Shown one piece after another: positions 21,165 through 28,642 of a stretch of 45,669 bases of DNA. How positions within the stretch are numbered: position 1 is the first letter of the stretch; each line of letters begins with the position of its first letter. Position numbers and translations under genes: made by a program. The stretch comes from Thermomicrobiales bacterium (GTDB taxonomy: Bacteria; Chloroflexota; Chloroflexia; Thermomicrobiales; CADCWN01): NCBI GenBank assembly GCA_030446685.1, contig JAUJMV010000003.1, forward strand, positions 97,206-142,874, read 5' to 3'. Under the pieces are notes generated by a model. The model did no database searches and was not told the DNA's origin. It was given only the letters and a program-made list of their open reading frames with translations.

Positions 21165-21255
21165 GAGTGCCGGGCGCCGGGTGGCGGGTGCCGAGTGCCG
21201 AGTGAAACGAGGTAGCGCTCACTCAGCACTCAGCACTCAGCACTCAGCACTCCCC
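21165..21255. repeat. Heptamer inverted repeat array, locus C
   Basis: Left arm 21165-21206: six units around GAGTGCC/GGGTGCC. Right arm 21221-21255: four perfect ACTCAGC units plus ACTCCCC. The arms pair around a loop of about 12 nt, so the transcript could fold into a stem of some 35 bp with mismatches. The right arm includes the holB stop codon (21244-21246). Confidence 0.92.
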
Positions 21256-22335
21256 TTCCGTCCAGCGCAGGACCATCGTCTCCAGCGCCAGACGCGGAAT
21301 AACGTTCTCGTCGAGCCAGCGCGCGGCGTCGCGCGTGGCCGTCAGCGCCGCGCGGAGCCGCGCGATCGTGAAGCGCGCCGCCAGCGGGCGCAGCTGGTCG
21401 AGATAGTCCACGTTCAGCGCCAGCTCCTCGCAGCCGCTCCGCACCAGCAGCAGATCGCGCCACAGGCCGAGCCAGGCGTCCAGTTCGGCGTAGACCTCGT
21501 CGCGGCGGCCGCGCTTGAAGCGGTCGACCAGCCGGTCGACCAGCGGGAAGAAGTCGCGCGCCGGCCCCTGCAGAAAGCCGAGCATCGCGTCGAGCGCCGC
21601 CCGTCGCTCGTCCAGGAAGCCGGGCTGGCCCCCGGCGGCGATCGCCCAGCCCGCGCGCCCGCGCGCCAGCGCCGCCAGCGTCCGCGCCCGCTCGGGGGCG
21701 ACGCCGTGGCGCGTCGTCAGCGCCCGCGCCAACTCCTCGCGCGGGACCGCGCGCAACTCGATCACCTGGCAGCGCGAGCGGATCGTCGGCAGCACCGCCC
21801 CGACCTCCGGGACGATCAGGATCAGCACGGTGAAGGGGGGCGGCTCCTCCAGCGTCTTCAGGAAGGCGTTGGCGGCGTCCTCGCGCATCGTCCCGGCGTC
21901 CTCGACGATCGCGATCCGCCAGCGCCCCTCCAGCGGGCGCAGGTTCAGGTCGGCCTGCAGCTCGCGGATCGTGTCGATGCTGAGGCTGGTGTGCTTCGAC
22001 TCGCGCCTGCCCGCCCCGCCGCTCTCCTGCCCCGCCAGGCTGACGGCCCGCACGTCGGGGTGGATGCCGCGCTCGATCTTCCGGCAGGAGCGGCAGAGGC
22101 CGCAGGGGGCCGCCGCCGGGCCGCCGCCCGCAGGGGCCGTCTCGCAGTTCAGCGTCTGCGCGAAGAGCCGCGCCAGCGTGCTCCGCCCGCTCTGCGGCGG
22201 CCCGGCGAAGAGGTAGGCGTGCGACGGCCCCTCCCGCGCGATCGCGCCCTGCAAGGCCGCCACCATCCGCTCCTGCCCCAGGATCGGCCAGGAGCCCGCC
22301 GCGCCCGCCGCGTTGTCAACCTGCGTCGTACTCAC
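21244..22335 (-). CDS. holB: DNA polymerase III delta' subunit
   Basis: A 363-residue clamp-loader ATPase-like subunit. The modified P-loop GPPQSGRST (no canonical Lys, as accepted for delta'), zinc module CGLCRSC with an upstream Cys and HPDV, SIDTIRELQADLNLRP, the Walker B-like IVEDAGTMREDAANAFLKTLEEPP and sensor region IRSRCQ are all present. It helps load the sliding clamp during replication. The GTG start at 22335 sits close to the first family motif (WPILGQERMVAALQGAI). It lies upstream of ricT with array C between, and downstream of the NERD-like gene. Confidence 0.93.
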   Translation of the reverse strand: MSTTQVDNAAGAAGSWPILGQERMVAALQGAIAREGPSHAYLFAGPPQSGRSTLARLFAQTLNCETAPAGGGPAAAPCGLCRSCRKIERGIHPDVRAVSLAGQESGGAGRRESKHTSLSIDTIRELQADLNLRPLEGRWRIAIVEDAGTMREDAANAFLKTLEEPPPFTVLILIVPEVGAVLPTIRSRCQVIELRAVPREELARALTTRHGVAPERARTLAALARGRAGWAIAAGGQPGFLDERRAALDAMLGFLQGPARDFFPLVDRLVDRFKRGRRDEVYAELDAWLGLWRDLLLVRSGCEELALNVDYLDQLRPLAARFTIARLRAALTATRDAARWLDENVIPRLALETMVLRWTEGEC

Positions 22336-22407
22336 GTCACCGCTCGCCGTGGGAGTCGGCGGAACCGCGACCGGCCACTCGGAAGGCCCCCCGTCGCCCC
22401 GCGCCCG

Positions 22408-22435
22408 ACGCTCTACGCTTCACGCTCCACGCTCC
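22408..22435. repeat. Heptamer tandem array, locus D (one arm)
   Basis: Four consecutive 7-bp units: ACGCTCT, ACGCTTC, ACGCTCC, ACGCTCC. It ends exactly at the stop codon of the NERD-like gene (22436-22438). I see no convincing inverted partner before the holB start. Confidence 0.75.
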
Positions 22436-23215
22436 TCAGGCGACCCGGCGGCGGCGCTCGGGGCGCAGGGTCTGCTGCTCCAGATCCTCGCCCTGCGACA
22501 GCGCCTCCACGATCGCCAGCCGCTCCTTGCCGGTCAGCGGCGGGGCCTCGCGCCCCTCGCCCAATTCCCGGACATAGGCGGGCAGATCGTCGATGTCCAC
22601 CACGTCGACCGGGCTGTCGGTCACCGTGACCTGGACCAGCGGGCTGGTGAAGACGATCACGCCCCCGACCAGGTCCGGCAGCCCCTCCTCGGCCAGATAC
22701 GCCTTGACCAGCGCGACATCCTGCTCGCTCTCCGCCGTCGGATTGCCGAGTTGCGGCGCGCTCCAGTTCAAGATCCGCAGCAACGGATTGCCCCCCCGAC
22801 GCCAACGACGCCCCGTGACGCTGACCTTGCCCGGCAGCTCGCGCACCGTCAGGACCAGCACGCCGGCGTTGTGGACCAGCAGGTGATCGGGGTTGCGCTT
22901 GCCGATCCGGGGGTAGTGGATCAGCGTGTAGCGGTCGCTCAGCCGCGCCAGCGTCTTGTCGAGCTGCAGATCGGCCCGCAGCTTGCGCGCGTTACTGACG
23001 AACTTCCCGACCGTCTGGAGGCCCATATTGAAGACGATGAAGCCGATCAGCAGCGGGATATAGGGCAAGAAGGCGAAGGCGAGCAGATCGGGTCGGCCCT
23101 GCAACCAGAACGTCGCCAGGAAGGCCAGGGCCAGGATCGAGATGCCGATCACGGTCAGCCGCCTGCCCCGCCGCTGCTGCTCCTTGATGTAGCCCGCGTT
23201 GCGCACTACCTGCAT
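22436..23215 (-). CDS. NERD-like domain membrane protein
   Basis: A 259-residue protein. Two hydrophobic helices lie at about residues 20-70 (LTVIGISILALAFLATFWL and AFAFLPYIPLLIGFIVFNMGL). A NERD-like nuclease-related core follows: YTLIHYPRIGKRNPDHLLVHNAGVLVLTVRELPG, then GNPLLRILNW and a segment with VIVFTSP. In typical NERD proteins a Lys follows the core strand; here it is Arg (TVRELPG), so catalysis is doubtful. Start ATG at 23215 follows GGAG at about 6 nt; the open frame further up is only a translation of array E. Function unknown. Confidence 0.75.
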   Translation of the reverse strand: MQVVRNAGYIKEQQRRGRRLTVIGISILALAFLATFWLQGRPDLLAFAFLPYIPLLIGFIVFNMGLQTVGKFVSNARKLRADLQLDKTLARLSDRYTLIHYPRIGKRNPDHLLVHNAGVLVLTVRELPGKVSVTGRRWRRGGNPLLRILNWSAPQLGNPTAESEQDVALVKAYLAEEGLPDLVGGVIVFTSPLVQVTVTDSPVDVVDIDDLPAYVRELGEGREAPPLTGKERLAIVEALSQGEDLEQQTLRPERRRRVA

Positions 23216-23234
23216 CGCTCGCTCCACTCGCGTC

Positions 23235-23331
23235 AGTGATGGGTGATGGGTGATGAGTAGGCGCACGCCGGCCCGTCACTCGCGCCGGACGGTGAATGCC
23301 GCTCATCACTCATCACCCATCACCCATCACT
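23235..23331. repeat. Heptamer inverted repeat array, locus E
   Basis: Left arm 23235-23255: AGTGATG, GGTGATG, GGTGATG. Right arm 23304-23331: CATCACT, CATCACC, CATCACC, CATCACT. The arms are complementary around about 48 nt. The right arm contains the fabF stop codon (23327-23329). Confidence 0.9.
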
Positions 23332-24607
23332 CCTCATCGTACCGCCCGATGACGAGGGAGGCGTTCTGCCCGCCGAAGCCGAACGAGTTGGACAGCGCCA
23401 GCCGGAGCGGGGCGCGGCGCGCCTCGTTCGGCACGTAGTCGAGGTCGCAGCAGGGGTCGGGCTCCTCGTAGTTGATCGTTGGCGGGATCAGCCCCTCGCG
23501 CAGCGCGCAGACGGTCACGACCGCCTCCAGCGCGCCCGCCGCGCCGAGGCAGTGCCCGATCATCGACTTGGTCGAGCTGACCGGGATGTGGGGGGCGCGC
23601 TCGCCGAAGACGCGCTTGATCGCCAGCGTCTCCGACGCGTCGTTCGCCGGGGTCGCGGTGCCGTGCGCGTTGATATAGTCGATGTCGTCCGGCGCCACGC
23701 CCGCATCCTTGAGCGCCCAGGCCATCGCGCGCGCCGCGCCCCCGGCGTCGGGCGGCGGGGCGGTGAGGTGGTAGGCGTCGCTGGACGAGCCGAGGCCGCG
23801 GATCTCGGCGTAGATCGTCGCGCCGCGCACCCGCGCCCCGGCCAGGGTCTCCAGCACCAGCACCGCCGCGCCCTCGCCGGCGACGAAGCCGTCGCGCCGC
23901 GCGTCGAAGGGGCGGCTGGCCCGCTCCGGCTCCGCGTTGTGCGTCGAGAGGGCGCGCATCACGCAGAAGCCGGCCAGGCCCAGTTCGCAGATCGGCGCCT
24001 CGACGCCGCCGGTCAGCACGATCGGCGCCTGGCCGCGCCGCAGCACCGCCATCGCCTCGCCGATCGCCTGCGTGCCGGACGCGCAGGCGGTCGAGACGGT
24101 CGAGTTGTAGCCGCGGACGCCGAACTGGATCGCGATCTGCCCGGCGGACATGCTCGGCAGCACCGCCGCCATGGCGAAGGGGCTCACCCGCATGCCGCCG
24201 CGCTCGAGCATCGTGCGGGTCGCCGCCTCCAGGTCGGGGAACGAGCTATTGCCGACGCCCAGCAGGACGCCGGTCTCCTCCGGCAGCGTCGCCGGGTCGA
24301 GCCGCGCGTCGGCCAGCGCCTCGTGGGCGGCGGCGACCGCGAGCTGCGAGGCGCGCGACACCCGCCGCGCCTCCTTGAAGTCCATGTACTGCCGGGGGTC
24401 GAAGTCGGGCACCTCGCCGGCGATCCGGGTCGGGTAGGCGTCGGCCGGGAAGAGGGTGATCGGGCCGATCCCCGACCGCCCGGCGGCGACCCCACCCCAG
24501 AGGTCGGCGACCGAGCGCCCGAGGGGGGACATCGCCCCCATCCCCGTCACCACGATCCGCTGGGTCGCGTCCTGTTCGGCGCCCCGCCGCGCCCCCGCCG
24601 CCGTCAT
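23327..24607 (-). CDS. fabF: Beta-ketoacyl-ACP synthase II
   Basis: A 426-residue KAS-II-type condensing enzyme that extends acyl-ACP with malonyl-ACP in fatty acid synthesis. The catalytic triad Cys175 (STACASGT), His315 (NAHGTATPAND) and His352 (GHCLGAAGALEA), plus Lys347, are in place; NSFGFGGQNASLV closes the protein. No acyl carrier protein or other fab genes lie nearby, so it may be a stand-alone or specialised KAS. ATG at 24607 is preceded by a GGTGGGCGGGTG stretch, not a strong site. It heads a five-gene minus-strand run, with a repeat array in each of the next four gaps. Confidence 0.93.
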   Translation of the reverse strand: MTAAGARRGAEQDATQRIVVTGMGAMSPLGRSVADLWGGVAAGRSGIGPITLFPADAYPTRIAGEVPDFDPRQYMDFKEARRVSRASQLAVAAAHEALADARLDPATLPEETGVLLGVGNSSFPDLEAATRTMLERGGMRVSPFAMAAVLPSMSAGQIAIQFGVRGYNSTVSTACASGTQAIGEAMAVLRRGQAPIVLTGGVEAPICELGLAGFCVMRALSTHNAEPERASRPFDARRDGFVAGEGAAVLVLETLAGARVRGATIYAEIRGLGSSSDAYHLTAPPPDAGGAARAMAWALKDAGVAPDDIDYINAHGTATPANDASETLAIKRVFGERAPHIPVSSTKSMIGHCLGAAGALEAVVTVCALREGLIPPTINYEEPDPCCDLDYVPNEARRAPLRLALSNSFGFGGQNASLVIGRYDEE

Positions 24608-24834
24608 CACCCGCCCACCCCGTGCCGCATCGGCGCCTCGCTCCCGCACTCCACCCGCTCGCCGCGGCGAGCGCAAAACGGCATACGCAACAACGAGGCG
24701 GAAGCACGCATTCCGCCGCCTGCCACGCCTGCCGCCGGTCCAGGGAGTGTAGCATACGGTCGGGCGAAAGGCTACCGCCGGCCGCGTTCGTCGACCGGGC
24801 GCCGGGGCGTCTAGCAGGAGCCCCGGCGATGGTC

Positions 24835-24840
24835 TACAAT
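24835..24840 (+). promoter_or_regulatory. -10 box candidate for the zinc-ribbon gene
   Basis: TACAAT 77 nt upstream of the ATG at 24917, in a GC-rich setting; no good -35. The 24608-24916 gap holds no other feature that I can support. Confidence 0.35.
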
Positions 24841-24916
24841 CAACGAGCGGGGAAAAGGCGACACGGCCCCGGTGGGCCGGACCGGGCGGACGGGGGCGCA
24901 GGACGGAGGCGACGCG

Positions 24917-25225
24917 ATGGCGGCGAACGCGGGGGCGCAACGGAGTTGCCCGTGGTGCGGCGGCACCGATATGGAGACCGTGCAGCGGGGCTACGCGGGG
25001 AAGACCGACGAGAACGATCAGTACTCCCGCTGCCGCACCTGCGGCAAGACGACCTGGGAGATGGTCAGCAAGACCGCCCAGGAGGTCCGCCTCGGGCGCT
25101 ACGAGCCGGGCAAGTCGTTCACCGAGCGCGGCGACCGCTACCTGATCAAGCGCGTCCTCAAGGTCGGCTTCAACGAATATCTGCTCTACCTCAAGCCGCA
25201 GCCGCTGCGCGAGAACCCGCGCTGA
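24917..25225 (+). CDS. Small zinc-ribbon protein
   Basis: A 102-residue protein with CPWCGG and CRTCGK, a four-cysteine zinc ribbon at residues about 10-45. The rest is a basic, beta-rich stretch (YLIKRVLKVGFNEYLLYLKPQPL). I infer a nucleic-acid-binding or general adaptor role; no named family. ATG at 24917 has GGAGG 7 nt upstream; the open frame further upstream is Gly-rich and unconvincing. It is a single-gene unit that converges with the small helical gene at 25301. Confidence 0.72.
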   Translation: MAANAGAQRSCPWCGGTDMETVQRGYAGKTDENDQYSRCRTCGKTTWEMVSKTAQEVRLGRYEPGKSFTERGDRYLIKRVLKVGFNEYLLYLKPQPLRENPR

Positions 25226-25300
25226 CGAGGGACGCGGGCGGAGGGCCGAGGGGCGCTCGCGCCCGCTATGCCGTCGGGCTTCGCCCTTACCCCCGCCGCA

Positions 25301-25540
25301 CTACGCCAGTGGCTTCTGCCCGCGGAGGGCGTTCGCCAGATCCTCGCGCAGCGCCGCTTCCACTGCCTCCATCGTGGCGGTGACCCCGCGCTCGGCTTCC
25401 GCCAGGGCCGCGGCCGCGGCGGTGAAGCCGGCTGCCTCGGCGACACCACGCGCCCGCCCGATCCGGCCGAGCGCCGTGTCGAGTTGGCCCAGGATATCCT
25501 TCGCCGTCTCCGGCGCCGGTCGCCGCCGCCCCGCGCTCAT
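25301..25540 (-). CDS. Small helical hypothetical protein
   Basis: A 79-residue Ala-rich protein, predicted as two or three long helices (ETAKDILGQLDTALGRIG, ..AAAAALAEAERGVTATMEAVEAALREDLANAL). It has no cysteines, signal peptide or recognised motif. ATG at 25540 has GGAGG 6 nt upstream, a strong site, which supports it as a real gene. It is transcribed toward the zinc-ribbon gene. Function unknown. Confidence 0.6.
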   Translation of the reverse strand: MSAGRRRPAPETAKDILGQLDTALGRIGRARGVAEAAGFTAAAAALAEAERGVTATMEAVEAALREDLANALRGQKPLA

Positions 25541-25646
25541 AACCGTCCTCCCTCTGCCCCACCTTGGTTCCCCGCCAGCATCGGTAACGAAAGATAGCAC
25601 AGGCGCTCGCCGCGCGGCGCCCTATCGCGCCGCCGATGGGGCAGGG

Positions 25647-25676
25647 CGAGGGTACAGTCCGCGGACTGTACCCTCG
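25647..25676. other. Perfect 30-bp palindrome
   Basis: Each 15-nt half is CGAGGGTACAGTCCG or its complement, with no spacer. It is followed by an unusually AT-rich stretch (25686-25716) with two TATGAT hexamers, upstream of the 61-residue gene. It could be a protein-binding operator, a replication or recombination site, or, in RNA, a hairpin. Confidence 0.8.
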
Positions 25677-25765
25677 ATCAGTCGCAATTATGATGATATT
25701 GTGATATGATTATCTCAGTAGCAATGGCGCTACCGATGGAAACAGCAGCAAGGAGCAGACCGACC

Positions 25766-25951
25766 ATGACCGTCCTACAGCGAATCGCCCGCATCGTCGT
25801 CCCGCGGAGCACCGGGAACGCCCCGTTCGAGCGGTATTACAGCCAGCTTCTGCAGCACAGCGCCGGGACCGACGGGATGCCGAGCGCGCGCGAGGCCCAG
25901 CGGGATCTCAGCGAGATGCGCGACCTGTACATCCGCTACCCCTACATGTAA
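25766..25951 (+). CDS. Small hypothetical protein (61 aa)
   Basis: I do not recognise it. MTVLQRIARIVV opens with an amphipathic helix, followed by APFERYYSQLLQH and SAREAQRDLSEMRDLYIRYPYM. AAGGAG lies 10 nt before the ATG. Five more in-frame ATG/Met options upstream are ignored because they lie in the AT-rich leader. The gene has a palindrome upstream and a strong intrinsic terminator downstream, so it looks like a self-contained transcript. It might be a small protein or partly a leader/regulatory RNA. Confidence 0.6.
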   Translation: MTVLQRIARIVVPRSTGNAPFERYYSQLLQHSAGTDGMPSAREAQRDLSEMRDLYIRYPYM

Positions 25952-26048
25952 GCCGGCCCTGGCGTCCAGCCTCTCCGGCCGGGCGCTGTCGGCAGCGAGA
26001 CGCGCGGCAACGGCACCAGGAACACCCGGCCCACCGCCGACATGGCAT

Positions 26049-26083
26049 GCGAGGGACGCTGTTGCGTCCCTCGCTTTGCTTTT
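26049..26083 (+). terminator. Intrinsic terminator
   Basis: GCGAGGGACGC-TGTT-GCGTCCCTCGC followed by TTTGCTTTT: an 11-bp perfect stem, tetraloop and T-rich tail, about 100 nt after the 61-residue gene. Confidence 0.85.
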
Positions 26084-26093
26084 CACGCCGCGT

Positions 26094-26124
26094 GGCGGAC
26101 GGGGCGGTATCCGCCCCGTCCGCC
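26094..26124. other. Strong GC-rich hairpin
   Basis: A perfect 14-bp inverted repeat (26094-26107 with 26111-26124) around TAT, only 10 nt beyond the terminator. No T-run. Its job is unknown; it may sit in the leader of the response-regulator gene. Between 26125 and 26379 I see only low-complexity, GC-rich sequence. Confidence 0.6.
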
Positions 26125-26379
26125 GGCATCGGCACTGCTCGATGCACGGGGTGACGAATGAGCGTGCCCTCCGCCCGGCGTCCGGGCGCGGCGCGGCGCG
26201 ACGCCCGGTGGGTCGACGCATGGCTGATGGTACGGCTCTTGCAGAGACCTCGCGACGACCGGCGAACGCTGGGGGTGGCACGCGCGGACGGCATCATTCT
26301 CGTCACGACCCGCGCGACTGCCCGGCCTGCCCCGCGCGCTGCGGCGACCGGTGAGAGAGACGAAAACGGCGACGGCGAT

Positions 26380-26730
26380 ATGACCAAGACAATCCTCATC
26401 GCGGATGATGAGGAATTTATCGTGGATTTGCTCGCGACGCTCCTCGAGGACGAGGGCTATCTGGTGCTGCGCGCCTACGATGGCGAGCAGGCGCTGACGG
26501 CCGCGCGGCATGACGGCCCCAACCTGATCATCACCGACATCATGATGCCCAAAATGAGCGGCACCGAGCTGGCGAAGCACCTGCGCGCCCAGGAAGACGG
26601 CGACGCGCAGACGCCGATCATCCTGATGAGCGCCGTCAGCAACGCCGCGACGATCCCCAACACCGTCTACCTCCCCAAACCGTTCGACATCGACCACGTC
26701 CTGCACCTGGTCAACCGGCTGATCCACTGA
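26380..26730 (+). CDS. Single-domain response regulator (CheY-like)
   Basis: A 116-residue receiver domain: acidic pocket in ILIADDEEF, phosphoacceptor Asp53 in LIITDIMMPKMSG, the Ser of ILMSAVS and the Lys of YLPKPFD. There is no output domain, so it works through protein partners. No histidine kinase lies nearby. The ATG at 26380 begins directly at the receiver fold; the frame is open for 74 codons more upstream, but that part is Arg-rich and not like any domain. No strong ribosome site is seen. It converges with the PIG-V-like gene across array F. Confidence 0.88.
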   Translation: MTKTILIADDEEFIVDLLATLLEDEGYLVLRAYDGEQALTAARHDGPNLIITDIMMPKMSGTELAKHLRAQEDGDAQTPIILMSAVSNAATIPNTVYLPKPFDIDHVLHLVNRLIH

Positions 26731-26735
26731 GCCGC

Positions 26736-26888
26736 TTGCGGATTCGCGGATTCGCCCCCAGATAACGTGCCCACCGGCCGGCGGGGCGTCCGCGCCCTCG
26801 CGCTGCGATGCGCCGCAGGACGCCGCGCCACGGTGGGCACAGACTGGCCCAGGATTCTGCAATCCGCAATCCGCAATCCGCAATCAGG
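26736..26888. repeat. Heptamer inverted repeat array, locus F
   Basis: Left arm about 26736-26755 (TTGCGGA, TTCGCGGA, TTCG). Right arm 26854-26888 (ATTCTGC, AATCCGC x3, AATCAGG). The left arm starts 5 nt after the response-regulator stop. The right arm contains the stop of the converging PIG-V-like gene (26884-26886). The two arms thus mark the ends of both genes. Confidence 0.85.
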
Positions 26889-28323
26889 CGACCCAGAACC
26901 AGGAGGCGAACTGGATCGTGAAGAAAGCCAGCAGCAGGGCGGAGAGGACGACGATCAGGCCGTGCAGGATCGGCACGGGGCGGTAACCGGGCGGCGGGCG
27001 GCGGCGGGCGCGGGCCAGGGTCGCCCGCGCGCCGTGGAGGGGGCGCCACTGGCCGACCAGGGCCAGCACGATGAACGCCGGGAAGAGGATCAGCGCGAAG
27101 CGGTGCATCGACATCAGCGGGTGGACCGCCGAGGGCGACCAGAGCGGCAGGATGATCCCGGCCGCGAGGTAGGCGCTGTAGGCCAGCGGCAGGTAGCGGA
27201 AGGCCAGGACGCCGAGCGCCAGCAGCAGCAGCGTCGCCGCCAGTTCGACGACATCGCTCTCCGAGAACCCCCAGCGCCAGCGGAAGTCGCGCACGGTCGC
27301 CAGGGTGGGCGCCTGCCAGATGCGGTCGGCCCAGCAGAAGTCGACCCCCGTCCGGGGCCAGTCGCGCACCGCGCAACCGTCGACCTGCCGCACGCCCTCG
27401 CGCAACGTCGCCAGCGGGGTGGACGTGTACCGCTCCCACTGCCGCTGCACCCGCACCATCACCAGCGGGTCGTCCCAGAGCCGCCGCAGGTAGGCCATGT
27501 AGACGAGCAGCCCGGCGGGGATCAGGGCCAGGCTGGCGGGGTTGGCCCGCCAGCGCGACGGCCGCCAGCCCTGTTGCCGCGCGAACAGGATGCCGAGCGG
27601 GAGCAGCAGCAGCACGCCGTGCGTGCGGGTCAGCGCGGCCAGGAAGCCGCAGAGCCCCGCGATCCACCACCCGTCCCGCCGCGCCGCGTAGAGGCAGGCG
27701 ACCGACAGGCAGAGGAAGAGCGCCTCGGTGTAGAGCGCGCTGAGGTAGAAGGAAGTCGGGAAGAGCGCCAGGTAGAGAATCGTCCGCCGCGCCGTCAGCG
27801 GCGAGAAGTCGAGCCGCACCAGCCGGTAGAGGAGGCCGAGCGCGCCCAGCAAGGCGAGGTTGGAGATCAGCACGCCGGCCAGTTCGATCCGCCCGTCGAG
27901 AATCCAGTCCCCGGCGCGCAGCAGCAGGGGGTAGAGCGGGTAGAAGGCGGTCACCGACCGGTCATAGGCGTAGCCCTCCCGCGCGGCCAGCGCGTACCAC
28001 TGCCCGTCCCAGTTGCGCCACGGCTGGAGGAAATAATGCCCGAGGCCGCCCAGCTCGGGCAGGGCGAAGCCGCCGAGCGCGGGGACCGCCGGGAGCGACT
28101 CGCCGATCCACATCGCGATCGCGCCGAGGAGGAAGACGTAGGCGCGGCTGAGCAGGAAGACGGCCAGCGGCACGCGCACGCCGTCCCGACCCAGGAACGT
28201 CACCAGTGCCCGCCCCCGCGCCCGCCACTCCAGCACCCGGCGGGCGGGCGGATTGCCGATGCGGACGTCCGGCGCCGGCGCGTCGAGGATCGTTGCTCGC
28301 CTGGGCTCCCTCTCCTCGACCAT
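26884..28323 (-). CDS. PIG-V-like mannosyltransferase-type membrane protein
   Basis: A 479-residue polytopic membrane protein with about ten hydrophobic segments after an N-terminal cytosolic stretch of about 45 residues. The loop WDGQWYALAAREGY with Asp, the FYPLYPLL segment and a second loop of LFPTSFYLSALYTEALFL match the PIG-V / GT-C glycosyltransferase family, which uses polyprenyl-phosphate sugars. I infer a cell-envelope glycosyltransferase; sugar and acceptor are unknown. The ATG at 28323 has only a distant CAGGAG; a start a few codons later is possible. Confidence 0.83.
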   Translation of the reverse strand: MVEEREPRRATILDAPAPDVRIGNPPARRVLEWRARGRALVTFLGRDGVRVPLAVFLLSRAYVFLLGAIAMWIGESLPAVPALGGFALPELGGLGHYFLQPWRNWDGQWYALAAREGYAYDRSVTAFYPLYPLLLRAGDWILDGRIELAGVLISNLALLGALGLLYRLVRLDFSPLTARRTILYLALFPTSFYLSALYTEALFLCLSVACLYAARRDGWWIAGLCGFLAALTRTHGVLLLLPLGILFARQQGWRPSRWRANPASLALIPAGLLVYMAYLRRLWDDPLVMVRVQRQWERYTSTPLATLREGVRQVDGCAVRDWPRTGVDFCWADRIWQAPTLATVRDFRWRWGFSESDVVELAATLLLLALGVLAFRYLPLAYSAYLAAGIILPLWSPSAVHPLMSMHRFALILFPAFIVLALVGQWRPLHGARATLARARRRPPPGYRPVPILHGLIVVLSALLLAFFTIQFASWFWVA

Positions 28324-28530
28324 GCCGCGCCGCGCTCTCCTGCCTGGCTACCGCTGTCACCCAGCCGCCTGTGCCGACGCGCAGCGGGGCCGGTGCTGCC
28401 GGCGATGCTACAAAGCCCAGACGCCCGCCGTCAAGGGCTGGTTTCAACCGGTGCGTGGCGCTGAACCGCCCCCGGCGCGGGGCACGGGTGCCGCCTCCCG
28501 GCGCCGATGGTCCCGCGGCGACGGGCGTGC

Positions 28531-28536
28531 TATACT
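28531..28536 (+). promoter_or_regulatory. -10 box candidate before the SH3-domain gene
   Basis: TATACT, 107 nt upstream of the ATG at 28643; a -35 is poor (TGGTCC). Near it (28440-28451) lies GGTTTCAACCGG, also found at 30574-30587. The gap 28324-28642 has no gene. Confidence 0.4.
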
Positions 28537-28642
28537 CGGCCACGCTTGGGAACGGGGAGGTGGACGAACGCATGTACGTACGTCGTGATCGCGCGCGGGT
28601 GAGCGGGGCGGCGGGGCGCGGGCGAGTGGGGGGAGAGCGCGG

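Noticed and set aside
21244..22335. HolB as a damaged ATPase because its P-loop lacks Lys
   Set aside because: Delta' subunits commonly lack ATPase residues; the rest of the family features are intact.
23216..23266. N-terminal extension of the NERD-like gene (MRLLITHHPSL..)
   Set aside because: It is the translation of array E; the downstream ATG has a good ribosome site.
26158..26379. Long N-terminal extension of the response regulator
   Set aside because: Arg/Ala-rich with no domain; the receiver fold starts exactly at the ATG at 26380.
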